This document shows positions 1 to 8,034 of a stretch of 53,832 nucleotides of DNA, one piece after another (the stretch's first letter is position 1; each line of letters starts with the position of its first letter). The position numbers were made by a program, and so were the translations under genes. The notes below the pieces were generated by a model, which had not been told where the DNA came from, made no database searches, and worked only from the letters and a program-made list of their open reading frames with translations. Source of the stretch: Candidatus Bathyarchaeota archaeon (GTDB lineage: Archaea > Thermoproteota > Bathyarchaeia > Bathyarchaeales > Bathycorpusculaceae); the NCBI GenBank assembly GCA_022865885.1, contig JALHSQ010000074.1, positions 1-53,832 of the forward strand, given 5' to 3'.

Positions 1-606
1 ACCTATGCCCAGAAGGTAGGGCTTTTTTCGTCTTTCTTGAGTCAAGCCTTTGTTATTGGAGTTTTGATGGGTGCCACAATGCCCTTTGCTTTCTCATCCC
101 TAACGATGGGGGCAACTGGCAAAGCAGCGTTTGAAATGGTTGACGAGGTAAGAAGACAGTTTAAAGAGATCCCAGGCATCCTCGAGAACAAGGCACTGCC
201 AGACTACGAAAAGTGCGTTGATATCAGCACAAAAAACGCCTTGAGGAAAATGATTTTGCCAACTCTCCTAACTCTTGCATCGCCAATTCTTGTAGGTGTC
301 ATACTTGGACCACATGCACTAGGTGGCTTGCTGTTGGGGGGAACATGCACAGCAGCACTTCTGGCGTCGTTCTTCACCTTCGGCGGAGCCTTGTGGGACA
401 ACACCAAAAAAAGCATCGAATCTAAGGGGTTCTGGATGAAAGGAACTCCAGCACACGTTGCAGCAGTTGTTGGCGACACTGTAGGTGACCCGTTGAAAGA
501 TGTGGCTGGCCCCTCACTTAATATCTATATGAAACTAACGAACATGACAGCGTTGCTGATCGTTCCTGTGTTGCTCTCAATCACTCCACTATTGAACTTG
601 GCATAG
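1..606 (+). CDS. hppA: Membrane-bound proton/sodium-translocating pyrophosphatase, C-terminal part
   Basis: C-terminal 201 residues of an integral-membrane pyrophosphatase, which couples pyrophosphate hydrolysis to ion pumping across the cytoplasmic membrane. The reading frame is open from the first base, so the 5' part lies outside the window; the TTG at base 37 is internal. The piece shows the family's conserved C-terminal features: the loop with GATGKAAFEMVDEVRRQF, the FFTFGGALWDNTKKSIE segment, and the HVAAVVGDTVGDPLKDVAGPS motif with its Asp/Lys residues that line the substrate site. Two or three hydrophobic membrane helices are visible and the protein ends with one. Whether it pumps protons or sodium cannot be told, because the deciding residues lie upstream. 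Confidence 0.95.
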   Translation, partial: TYAQKVGLFSSFLSQAFVIGVLMGATMPFAFSSLTMGATGKAAFEMVDEVRRQFKEIPGILENKALPDYEKCVDISTKNALRKMILPTLLTLASPILVGVILGPHALGGLLLGGTCTAALLASFFTFGGALWDNTKKSIESKGFWMKGTPAHVAAVVGDTVGDPLKDVAGPSLNIYMKLTNMTALLIVPVLLSITPLLNLA

Positions 607-959
607 GAAGATTCGCACGCGAACAGTTTTCCGCCATCATCATAGTCAACCGTCACGTGTTCGAAGCATCGCTCCATTTCCCCCCCCAAACACATTCCGC
701 AAAGAAAAGAGACAAACGCTCTTGTTTGGATAACATGTGTTTTGTCTGGAGCGCGCCATCGTTTGGCTCTCGCCAAACCCCCAACGATCCGAGTAGGGCT
801 GTTTGCCATATCTGCGCTAATTAATGTCCTCTGCGATAACAGCTATTCTGGTGTGGATATGAAACCCCCAACGTGACGCCTGATAATACCTGTATCATTG
901 ATCTTGAGCAAAACCGCGAACATGCTCCCCAGATTAGGAAACTAGTCCAAATGCACTGA
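607..959. other. Intergenic stretch with no supported gene
   Basis: About 350 bases between the pyrophosphatase stop and the PIN-like remnant. I see no coding frame with family resemblance, no tRNA cloverleaf signature and no convincing hairpin. A minus-strand open frame covers part of it but runs about 80 bases into the pyrophosphatase gene. Confidence 0.5.
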
Positions 960-974
960 AAGGGAGAAATAGCA

Positions 975-1443
975 TTGCGTTTGGTTGCGATCAGTGCCTC
1001 TGAGTTGAGGCCAGACCATACCTACCTCTCAAATCTCGATGAATTCAAGCGGAGAATTGCTTCAATCGGACTGGGTGACGTCGAGATCCTTCCAACTCCT
1101 GCGCCTTGATTTGTCCTTCATCGGTTACTGTGTATTGGGAGGTAGGTGGTCGAGTGCACTCGAAAGGGGGATTCAGTCAATCCTCTTCACAGAAGACGAG
1201 GTAGAATATCGTGATTTTTGTCGAAAATACGGCTATGATGAGGGAGACAAAGCTGCATGGCGCAAATGGACTAACAAGAAATGTGATATACTTGCGCTTT
1301 GGAGCCACATTTGGTACAATGGAGACATATTTGTCGCTGATGACAACCACTTCCACAAGCCAGCGAAGAAACTCAAATTGATTGAATTGGGCGCTGGAAA
1401 AATCCTTAGGCCACTGGAGGTTGTGGAAATGCTGGACTGCTAG
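975..1443 (+). pseudogene. Frameshifted PIN-domain-like protein remnant
   Basis: Two frames together read as one small protein. The first frame opens at TTG 975, about 9 bases after an AGGGAG ribosome site, and encodes a stretch with LSNLDEFKRRIASIGLGDVE and then LPTPAP before a TGA at 1107. The second frame takes over near 1104 with LDLSFIGYCVLGG and runs to the stop at 1441. The C-terminal half has the layout of a PIN nuclease: an acidic residue in DILALWSH, then GDIFVADDNHF, where the second aspartate pair would bind metal. The switch of frame within a few codons suggests a one-base indel, either a real mutation or a sequencing error. The N-terminal metal-binding aspartate of a PIN domain is not evident. 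The family call is an inference from motif shape. Confidence 0.4.
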
Positions 1444-1703
1444 CATACACGTTTTATTCGAGTTGTAGAGTCTATGTCGCGCTTTTTCCGCTTTGCGACA
1501 ATCAAACCTAAGACGAGCCCCAGACGCGCTCTTCTGCCGCGAACAATGCTTATGTGTGAAACTGCTTCTAGCTACAAGCAGTATATCAAAACTCACTAAA
1601 GCCAACCAAAAGCTATGACTTCGTGAGAAATCTCCATTTTGTCAACCACAAATGCTTATACCATTTATGCCAAAAGATTGCTTAAAATGATTGGTGAAAA
1701 ACG
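1444..1703. promoter_or_regulatory. Upstream region of the ribose-1,5-bisphosphate isomerase gene
   Basis: No coding frame is supported here. Near 1650-1660 a GCTTATACC segment could serve as an archaeal TATA element about 45-50 bases before the TTG start at 1704, and a GGTGA at 1693-1697 could be a ribosome site. The assignment rests on position and base content only. Confidence 0.3.
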
Positions 1704-2624
1704 TTGCAGGAGTCTATCCGAAACACAGCGGAGAGGATTAGAAAGCTTGAGATTCAAGGTGCAACAAACGTTGCGATAGCCGCCATAAGAGCAATTGATA
1801 CGATGACACAGCAAACGAAGGCAAAGAATAGGGCAGAGTTTTTGTGTGAACTCGCGGAAGCGAAAGCAGTTCTATCTGCGTCCAGAGAGACTGAGCCTCT
1901 AATGAGAAATGCCATCCGATGGATAGTGAACCAAGTAGAAAAGAGCAACCAGAAAACTGCTAAAGGCTTGTCAGAACTTGTCTCTTCGGCTTCGCATCAA
2001 TTTATGAACTGCATTGAAGACTCAAAAGAGAGAATCGCTGAAATTGGATCGAAAAGATTGAGAGATGGCTCAGTGATCTTCACCCATTGCCATTCTTCAA
2101 CAGTCACTTGCCTACTGGAAAAAGCAAAACACGCGGGAAGAGACTTTGAAGTCATATGCACCGAAACAAGACCCCTATTCCAAGGCAAGATAACCGCGAA
2201 GGAACTGCTGAAATCGGGGATTAAGACGACCATGATTGTTGATTCAGCTGCCCGCTTCTTCATGAACCAAGTTGATCTCGTGATTGTAGGTTCTGATGCG
2301 ATAACGTCGGAGGGAAACGTGATAAACAAGATTGGCACAAGCATGATAGCTCTCGCAGCTCATGAAGCCAGAACACCTTTCTACGTGGTTTCTGAACTCT
2401 TGAAGCTCGACCCCGCCACAACGTATGGCGACTATGAGAAAATCGAGGAGAGAAGCCCCGAAGAGGTTTGGGACGATCCACCGAAAGGACTAACCATAAG
2501 AAACCCAGCTTTTGACGTGACTAAACGTGACTTCATTCACGGCATAATATGTGAAGAAGGAATAATCCCTCCTCATTCAGCCTTGGAAACAGCACGCAGG
2601 AAATACCCGTGGATCTTCGAGTGA
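1704..2624 (+). CDS. Ribose 1,5-bisphosphate isomerase
   Basis: 306-aa member of the eIF2B alpha/MtnA superfamily. In the archaeal AMP pathway it converts ribose 1,5-bisphosphate, made by AMP phosphorylase, into ribulose 1,5-bisphosphate for RuBisCO. A helical N-terminal domain (about 1-110) precedes a Rossmann-like domain with FTHCHSSTV (Cys129) and VGSDAIT (Asp198). These match the catalytic cysteine and aspartate known in the Thermococcus enzyme. TETRPLFQG and NKIGTSMIAL are also typical. Translation starts with TTG. It lies immediately upstream of, and convergent with, the RuBisCO gene, and AMP phosphorylase follows, which fixes the pathway role and makes a translation initiation factor 2B subunit or methylthioribose-1-phosphate isomerase unlikely. 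Confidence 0.93.
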   Translation: MQESIRNTAERIRKLEIQGATNVAIAAIRAIDTMTQQTKAKNRAEFLCELAEAKAVLSASRETEPLMRNAIRWIVNQVEKSNQKTAKGLSELVSSASHQFMNCIEDSKERIAEIGSKRLRDGSVIFTHCHSSTVTCLLEKAKHAGRDFEVICTETRPLFQGKITAKELLKSGIKTTMIVDSAARFFMNQVDLVIVGSDAITSEGNVINKIGTSMIALAAHEARTPFYVVSELLKLDPATTYGDYEKIEERSPEEVWDDPPKGLTIRNPAFDVTKRDFIHGIICEEGIIPPHSALETARRKYPWIFE

Positions 2625-2632
2625 CCAAGCTC

Positions 2633-3919
2633 TTAAGCAGATTGACCCCATGTTTCCAGCGCTATTCTCAATTCCCTATGCTTTTCTGCATACTCATCCA
2701 AAAGTGTGCCAGTCAACGTTGCATCTACGGCTTGCCTCATAGCTCTAGCCCCAGCAACCGTTCCGTCTGAGTGTCCATGAATGCCTCCACCAGCTTGAAT
2801 AATCACATCTTTTCCAAAGAACCTCACCAAAGCAGGCACTATGCCGGGGTATAGGCCTCCAGAAGCCACAGGAAAAACCTGCCTTAACCCGTTCATTTCC
2901 TTCTTAAGCGCTTTACAGTTCTCGGTAACTTCTTCGCTTGTCTCAAACATTTTCCCAACAACGGTGCCTATGTGAAGCTGATCTACACCTATCATTCTTG
3001 CTATTTTTGCCATAACCTTCATAGAAATACCGTGTCTTGGGTTCTTAGTAAACGCGGCATGGCCTGCTCTATGTGCGTGAATCGCAAGGTTGAGGTCAAG
3101 GTTGCGGAGTGTTTGCAGCGCGGCGAATCCGCATGTCAGAATGTCTACCATGATGTACTCCCCACCTTGACTGAGCACAGATTTTGCTCTTTTCATCATT
3201 TCGTTCGTCTCTGCCGTAACGTTAATCATGTAGACTTTTCTTTGGCTTGTCTCTTTCTCAGCTTTGTCTCGGGCTTCCAGCGTCTTCACCAGACGTTCTT
3301 CAAACGGGTTGAACCTTTGATTGCTGAGGTTCTCATCATCCTTTACGATGTCGCATCCGCCGATCCATGCCTCATAAGCGACTTTAGCATGATCTACGGT
3401 TCTTAGTCCAAGTTTGGGTTTGATTATTGTTCCAATTAGTGGGCGGTCGCTAACGCCAAGAAGTTTCCGTATTCCGCTGATTCCAAATTTCGGACCCTTA
3501 TACCTTCTGAGAATTTCTGGTGGGAGTTCAATGTCTTCAAGTCTCAGGTTCTTGAGAGCTCTTAAGCCGAACACGTTTCCCGCAACGCTGCTCAATATGT
3601 TCGGCACGTTTTCTGCCTCGAACAATTCAAGAGGGTAAGCTATCTTGACTGTGCTCTTCTTTATGCTGAAAACGTGGGCTGCAAGATTCTCCACGTAGGG
3701 TTTAGCGGTAGTCAGTTCTGTCCATGTTCCAACAGAGCTTTCAGCAGCAACTCCCCCTGCGGCTTCCTTGATGCTGATACCTTCTGGTTCCACATGAAAT
3801 GTACAGATGACGTCGGTTGCTGAAGGCTCATATTTCAGATTCACAAAATCCACGTATCTCACTTCGACCACGCCCACAATCTCGCATAGAGGCAACTGCT
3901 TAAAACCTTTAACTATCAA
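2633..3919 (-). CDS. rbcL: Type III ribulose-1,5-bisphosphate carboxylase/oxygenase
   Basis: Archaeal RuBisCO large chain that fixes CO2 onto ribulose 1,5-bisphosphate, giving two 3-phosphoglycerates at the end of AMP degradation. Key residues are present: TIIKPKLG (Lys167, Lys169), GGCDIVKDDENL with the carbamylated Lys193 and metal ligands Asp195/Glu196, HAHRAGH (about 281-287), GTVVGKMF (loop 6 lysine 323), SGGLYPG and QAGGGIHGH phosphate-binding motifs. The longest frame begins with TTG at 3919, but type III enzymes usually start close to the RYVDFVNLKYEPS segment, so GTG codons near 3877 or 3871 are alternative starts. The gene is divergent from AMP phosphorylase. The absence of phosphoribulokinase nearby fits a nucleotide-salvage role and not a Calvin cycle. 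It belongs to the form III-b type by context. Confidence 0.96.
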   Translation of the reverse strand: MIVKGFKQLPLCEIVGVVEVRYVDFVNLKYEPSATDVICTFHVEPEGISIKEAAGGVAAESSVGTWTELTTAKPYVENLAAHVFSIKKSTVKIAYPLELFEAENVPNILSSVAGNVFGLRALKNLRLEDIELPPEILRRYKGPKFGISGIRKLLGVSDRPLIGTIIKPKLGLRTVDHAKVAYEAWIGGCDIVKDDENLSNQRFNPFEERLVKTLEARDKAEKETSQRKVYMINVTAETNEMMKRAKSVLSQGGEYIMVDILTCGFAALQTLRNLDLNLAIHAHRAGHAAFTKNPRHGISMKVMAKIARMIGVDQLHIGTVVGKMFETSEEVTENCKALKKEMNGLRQVFPVASGGLYPGIVPALVRFFGKDVIIQAGGGIHGHSDGTVAGARAMRQAVDATLTGTLLDEYAEKHRELRIALETWGQSA

Positions 3920-3947
3920 CCGCGTATCTACTCAAGACGTGACTCAG
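3895..3947. promoter_or_regulatory. Divergent rbcL / AMP phosphorylase promoter region
   Basis: Only 28 bases separate the longest rbcL frame (start 3919) from the ATG at 3948, so the two divergent promoters overlap. The segment CTTAAAACCTTTAAC around 3899-3913 holds TTTAAA-like elements readable on either strand. It is placed well for transcription of the plus-strand gene from about 3928. If rbcL starts at one of the downstream GTG codons, the shared control region is about 70 bases and could give joint control of both enzymes. Confidence 0.35.
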
Positions 3948-5492
3948 ATGCAGCTTAAGGCTAGACCCTTGGATGTTAAGACCGGCGGAACACACATAGC
4001 CCTCTTAGACGATGAAACTGCAAGTTTTCTCGGCGTACGCTCTTCTGACAGGGTGAACATAACCTACCATAACGAAAAGACGATTGCGATAGTAAACGTG
4101 GCCAACGACTTCCCCCGCAACTACATAGGCCTCTATGAAGAGATCTCCACAAAGCTCAAAATAAGAGACGGGGAGACAGTCGAGGTTCAACCCGCCGAGG
4201 CTCCTGAAGCATTGCGTTATATTCAAGCAAAGATACATGGCGAAAGACTTCGGGAAAAAGAAGTGGACATCATAGTCAGAGACGTTGTTGAACGCCATCT
4301 AAGCGACGTTGAGCTTGCCTCATTTGTGACCTCTCTATACGTTAACAAGCTGAGCATGGATGAAATCGAAGCATTGTCCAAAGCCATGGTGAAAACCGGC
4401 CGCGTCCTAAACCTTAACAAGGGCCGAATCCTGGACAAGCATAGCATCGGTGGAATACCCGGCGACAAAACCTCAATCTTGGTAGTGCCCATTATCGCCG
4501 CCGCTGGTTTTGTCATACCAAAAACCTCCTCTCGAGCTGTCACCTCTGCCGCTGGAACTGCGGACCGCGTGGAGGCCCTTTGCCCTGTTACTTTGACTGT
4601 TGAAGAAATAACGAAGGTGGTCAAGGAAACGAATGGCTGCATGGTCTGGGGAGGAGCGTTGGAATTGGCTCCAGCCGACGACATTTTCATTCAAATCGAG
4701 TATCCATTGGCAATAGATCCCTTACTACTGCCTTCAATAATGAGCAAGAAAAAAGCCATAGGCGCTACCCACTTAATAGTTGACATACCGACCGGAAGAG
4801 GCGCCAAAATAAAAACCATCGGTGAAGCCCAAGTGCTTGCGAATGATTTCATTGATCTTGGAAAACGCTTAGGAATGACCGTTCAGTGCGTCGTCACCTT
4901 CGGCGAACAGCCTCTTGGATATGCAATTGGGCCTGCGTTGGAGGCAAGAGAAGCACTATCGACAATAATGGGAAACGGCCCATATGATCTTATAGAAAAA
5001 GCAACAGGCATCGCAGGCATGCTTCTCGAAATGGTAGGCATCAAGAACGGCAAGCAAAAAGCAGAAGACCTGATGAGATCAGGCAAAGCAGAAGACAAAC
5101 TAAGAGAGATCATTGAAGCACAGGGCGGAGATCCGAAGATAAGCCCTGGGGACGTGAAAATTGGCGATAACAAGGCAGAAGTCACGACAGACCAAGAAGG
5201 GCAAGTGCTATGGATAAACAACGAAGACGTAGCCCGACTGGCCAGAGAAGCTGGTGCTCCCAAAGAAAAGGGCGCTGGCATCGTTCTCAGAGCGAAGCTT
5301 GGGCAACACGTGAAGAAGGGCGCAGTCTTGTTTGAGATATATGCAGAAAGAAGCACAAGACTCGAAGCAGCAAGCGCGTTAGCTTACAAGCTTAAACCAA
5401 TAGGACTAAGCAAAAAACTGGAAGAAAGGATGATCATAGAACGTATCCCAGCACAAATCGAGCGTAGAAAAGCCTTCATCCTGGAGAGATAG
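3948..5492 (+). CDS. deoA: AMP phosphorylase
   Basis: 514-aa nucleoside-monophosphate phosphorylase of the thymidine phosphorylase family. It cleaves AMP (also CMP and UMP in characterised archaeal enzymes) with phosphate, giving the base and ribose 1,5-bisphosphate. The N-terminal extra domain (about 1-85, starting MQLKARPLDVKTGG) is specific to the archaeal AMP enzymes and absent from bacterial thymidine phosphorylases. The catalytic core shows KHSIGGIPGDKTS, SSRAVTSAAGTADRVE and MSKKKAIGATHLIVDIPTG. I chose ATG 3948 because the family begins there; an upstream in-frame extension would reach into rbcL. It supplies the substrate for the isomerase at 1704, completing the pathway. Confidence 0.94.
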   Translation: MQLKARPLDVKTGGTHIALLDDETASFLGVRSSDRVNITYHNEKTIAIVNVANDFPRNYIGLYEEISTKLKIRDGETVEVQPAEAPEALRYIQAKIHGERLREKEVDIIVRDVVERHLSDVELASFVTSLYVNKLSMDEIEALSKAMVKTGRVLNLNKGRILDKHSIGGIPGDKTSILVVPIIAAAGFVIPKTSSRAVTSAAGTADRVEALCPVTLTVEEITKVVKETNGCMVWGGALELAPADDIFIQIEYPLAIDPLLLPSIMSKKKAIGATHLIVDIPTGRGAKIKTIGEAQVLANDFIDLGKRLGMTVQCVVTFGEQPLGYAIGPALEAREALSTIMGNGPYDLIEKATGIAGMLLEMVGIKNGKQKAEDLMRSGKAEDKLREIIEAQGGDPKISPGDVKIGDNKAEVTTDQEGQVLWINNEDVARLAREAGAPKEKGAGIVLRAKLGQHVKKGAVLFEIYAERSTRLEAASALAYKLKPIGLSKKLEERMIIERIPAQIERRKAFILER

Positions 5493-5583
5493 AACCATCT
5501 AATTGCGGAGCCCACCAGATTCGATGAATATGTTACGTACTCGCCTGCTTGTGGAAACTGGCGAGAATGTAGACTCTTGTAAG

Positions 5584-5592
5584 TTTAAATAT
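5584..5592 (+). promoter_or_regulatory. TATA box of the S12-S7 operon
   Basis: TTTAAATAT in an otherwise ordinary intergenic sequence, 39-47 bases before the TTG start of S12. With the usual 25-27 base spacing, transcription would begin around 5612-5617, which would leave a very short leader consisting almost entirely of the hairpin described next. Confidence 0.45.
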
Positions 5593-5609
5593 GCGATTTG
5601 TGATTAAAC

Positions 5610-5630
5610 GTAGCGAGAGGAAATCGCTAC
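5610..5630 (+). promoter_or_regulatory. Leader hairpin with the ribosome site in its loop, before S12
   Basis: GTAGCGA (5610-5616) and TCGCTAC (5624-5630) form a perfect 7-bp inverted repeat around the 7-base loop GAGGAAA, which carries the purine-rich ribosome-binding sequence. The stem ends directly at the TTG start codon at 5631. Folding would hold the ribosome site in the loop and the start codon beside the stem, so it could affect initiation. The repeat is seen directly; a regulatory role is inferred. Confidence 0.5.
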
Positions 5631-6071
5631 TTGGGTTCAAAGTCTCCGAAAGGCGAATTCGCGGCAAGAAAACTAGTGAAAAAGAGAAACAAGCTTCGCT
5701 GGAGCAGTAGATACTATAACCGCCGAATATTAAGGCTCGACGTGAAGGCAGACCCGCTTCAGGGGGCGCCAATGGGTAGAGGCATAGTGCTGGAGAAAGT
5801 TGGAGTTGAGAGCAAACAACCCAACAGTGGCGTAAGGAAATGTGTCAGAACACAACTTATCAAGAATGGTCGAACTATAACAGCTTTCTTGCCTGGTGAC
5901 GGCGCGCTGAATGTCGTTGATGAACATGATGAAGTTATCGTCGAAGGTATAGGCGGCTCACGCGGAAGAAGCATGGGCGACATCCCCGGCGTAAGGTGGA
6001 AGGTCATAATAGTTAACGGTGTGTCTTTGAACGAACTGGTCTATGGAAGAAAGCAGAAACCAGCACGGTGA
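5631..6071 (+). CDS. rps12: 30S ribosomal protein S12 (uS12)
   Basis: 146-aa decoding-centre protein of the small ribosomal subunit. Archaeal features are clear: the start [47 protein letters not shown], the [20 protein letters not shown] stretch and the [18 protein letters not shown] loop, with the conserved PNS residues that contact the A site. Length is normal for archaea. The start is a TTG at 5631, as no ATG exists at the expected place. It is cotranscribed with S7, whose GTG start overlaps this stop codon. Confidence 0.97.
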   Translation: MGSKSPKGEFAARKLVKKRNKLRWSSRYYNRRILRLDVKADPLQGAPMGRGIVLEKVGVESKQPNSGVRKCVRTQLIKNGRTITAFLPGDGALNVVDEHDEVIVEGIGGSRGRSMGDIPGVRWKVIIVNGVSLNELVYGRKQKPAR

Positions 6072-6670
6072 CAGCTTTGAGCCAAAAACAAGAGGGAAAG
6101 CAAGAGAAAGAGATAAAGCTCTTCGGGAAATGGAGCTTCAAAGACCTCAAAGTCCAAGACATTGGCCTTGAACACTATGTTTCTCTAAAGCCAGTCGTAG
6201 TCCCACACAGCATGGGAAGACACGAACACAAACGTTTCCGCAAAGCAAACGTCAACATTGTTGAGAGACTTGTAAACAATCTTATGCGACCGGGCAAGAA
6301 TGCGGGAAAAAAGGCTAAGGTTACTAACATCGTGAAACAAGCTTTTGAAATAATCAACCTTCGCACAGGCAAGAACCCTATTGAAGTACTGGTTAAAGCA
6401 TTGGAGAATTGCTCGCCTTGCGAAGACACTACGAGGATCAGCATGGGAGGAGTGGTTTACCATTTGTCCGTTGACGTGGCTCCACAGAGGAGAATCGATT
6501 TGGCTATCAGGCACATGTGTGAAGGGGCACGTCAGGCATCATTGAACAACCCTCGGTCAATTGAAGAATGTTTGGCTGAAGAGTTGATCATGGCCGGAAC
6601 TCACGACATGAAAAGCTACGCGGTCGCAAAGCGACATGAAATAGAAAGGGTAGCGCAGGCATCAAGATAG
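6068..6670 (+). CDS. rps7: 30S ribosomal protein S7 (uS7)
   Basis: 200-aa primary 16S rRNA-binding protein that starts assembly of the small-subunit head. It shows the [25 protein letters not shown] segment in two halves, [39 protein letters not shown] and the [16 protein letters not shown] end typical of archaeal S7. The GTG start at 6068 overlaps the S12 stop as GTGA, indicating translational coupling. The first 25 residues are a Lys/Glu/Gln-rich extension common in archaea. Confidence 0.97.
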   Translation: MTALSQKQEGKQEKEIKLFGKWSFKDLKVQDIGLEHYVSLKPVVVPHSMGRHEHKRFRKANVNIVERLVNNLMRPGKNAGKKAKVTNIVKQAFEIINLRTGKNPIEVLVKALENCSPCEDTTRISMGGVVYHLSVDVAPQRRIDLAIRHMCEGARQASLNNPRSIEECLAEELIMAGTHDMKSYAVAKRHEIERVAQASR

Positions 6671-6684
6671 CAGTTCTGATTGAG

Positions 6685-7860
6685 CTATCTTGTGTGTATC
6701 TCAACAATGTCGCCATCAGCCAAGATGAAGGTGGAACCTACTTTCTGAGGACTAAACGTCAAACGTCTAGACCAAACCTTTGCGAAGTGGAATTTTCTCC
6801 TGAAATCGCTGTGAATATCTTTGGCCAATCCTTCGACTGTGGTTCCTTTTTTCAACACGAATGGTTTTCTGGAATGCTCTCTCTGATTCGGTTCCTTAGT
6901 GTAAACACGCATGATGTCAAGTACCTTGAATAGAGTCTTACCAAGGGTTCCTAATCCCTCTCCGCTTTGACATGAAACCGCGTTGATGGGTAATTTACCA
7001 CCAACGTAAGTCTGGAGCTGGTCCAAGTTTTCATCTGAGCCTTTAAGATCCGTTTTGTTTGCCAGTATCATCGTAGGCTTGTAGACGGTGCTCTGGAAAA
7101 TTGAGTCTTCGATTTCATCTAGTGTGGCTTCTCCGGAAATCTTGACAACAGCGTCGGTTATGCGATAGCTTCTGAGCAACTCCTCAATATCTCGAATTGT
7201 GCAGTTAACCAGTCTTCCGATGAGAATAACCCTCATCCCTGCGCCCATGAATTTTCTTTCAATCTCCACTCGTCCTTTTGGCTTGTTCACAATTATCTTT
7301 GCTTTCCCCATTTCGCTCAAGATAAGAGAAAGCTGCTTAACAGGATCTTGTGATGCGTCAACGATGAGGATTAGGCCATCAGCGTTGCGGGCTAATGCTA
7401 GAGTCTGAGGACCCCATGCTCTTCCGTCAGCCGATCCTTCCATTAACGCTGGAGCTTCAACTATTTGGAATTGAATATCTTCGTAAGTCAGGATGCCTGG
7501 CGTGGGGTTTCTCGTGGTATAAGGATCAGGCGAAATCTCCACTTTCGCGTTAGTGACTGCTGCCAAGAGGCTGCTTTTCCCCGACTTCGTTAACCCGATC
7601 AGCGCTACTTGGGCTGCACCCTCTTTTTCCAAGAAAAACTTGGGTCCTGTTTTGCCCGCCTTTTTCCGCTTCTTCTCCTCAATTTCCTTTCGAATGGCAG
7701 CCATTTGCTTTTTGACCTGTGCCAGAGTCTTAGCCGTGCCCTTATGCTTCGGGACTAGGCTAACGAATTCTTGCATTCGCAGAAGCCTTTCTCTAGGATT
7801 CTTTGTGGCCTCAACTTCTGCCCACTTTTTCCTAGCATCAGGAGGTAGATTCGCTGGCAT
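6685..7860 (-). CDS. OBG/DRG-family GTPase with C-terminal TGS domain
   Basis: 391-aa GTP-binding protein, probably ribosome-associated. A helical N-terminal region (PANLPPDARKKWAEVEA, then PKHKGT) matches DRG-type GTPases. The G domain has the P-loop GLTKSGKSS and the base-specificity motif ANKTDLKG. A TGS domain follows at the C-terminus, ending with ADGDIVEIHT. The switch II motif is unusual: the DxPG of the family reads EAPA here, followed by LMEGSADGR. I placed the start at ATG 7860 because the family begins MPxNLP; the frame extends 12 codons further to a TTG at 7896. It is convergent with S7. Confidence 0.88.
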   Translation of the reverse strand: MPANLPPDARKKWAEVEATKNPRERLLRMQEFVSLVPKHKGTAKTLAQVKKQMAAIRKEIEEKKRKKAGKTGPKFFLEKEGAAQVALIGLTKSGKSSLLAAVTNAKVEISPDPYTTRNPTPGILTYEDIQFQIVEAPALMEGSADGRAWGPQTLALARNADGLILIVDASQDPVKQLSLILSEMGKAKIIVNKPKGRVEIERKFMGAGMRVILIGRLVNCTIRDIEELLRSYRITDAVVKISGEATLDEIEDSIFQSTVYKPTMILANKTDLKGSDENLDQLQTYVGGKLPINAVSCQSGEGLGTLGKTLFKVLDIMRVYTKEPNQREHSRKPFVLKKGTTVEGLAKDIHSDFRRKFHFAKVWSRRLTFSPQKVGSTFILADGDIVEIHTR

Positions 7861-8034
7861 GGCCCTATCGCGTCCAATCAGTGAAATCGAAGCCAAGCTC
7901 TAATATTTGTTTCCACTTTGATAAACTCTCCATCGCGCCACGCCATCATAAGCTTAAAATAACTGAATCAACAGTTGTGTAAACGAAATCACTAAAATTC
8001 GGAGAAGAATCGAGAAAATAAGGAGAATAAAGGA

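Noticed and set aside
655..685. Possible tRNA T-arm (GTTCGAAGC)
   Set aside because: No matching acceptor or anticodon arms can be drawn around it.
525..809. Minus-strand 94-aa frame next to the pyrophosphatase
   Set aside because: It overlaps the end of a certain gene by about 80 bases on the opposite strand and resembles no family.
1704..2624. Translation initiation factor eIF2B subunit
   Set aside because: The superfamily fold is shared, but the cysteine/aspartate pair and pathway neighbours point to ribose-1,5-bisphosphate isomerase.
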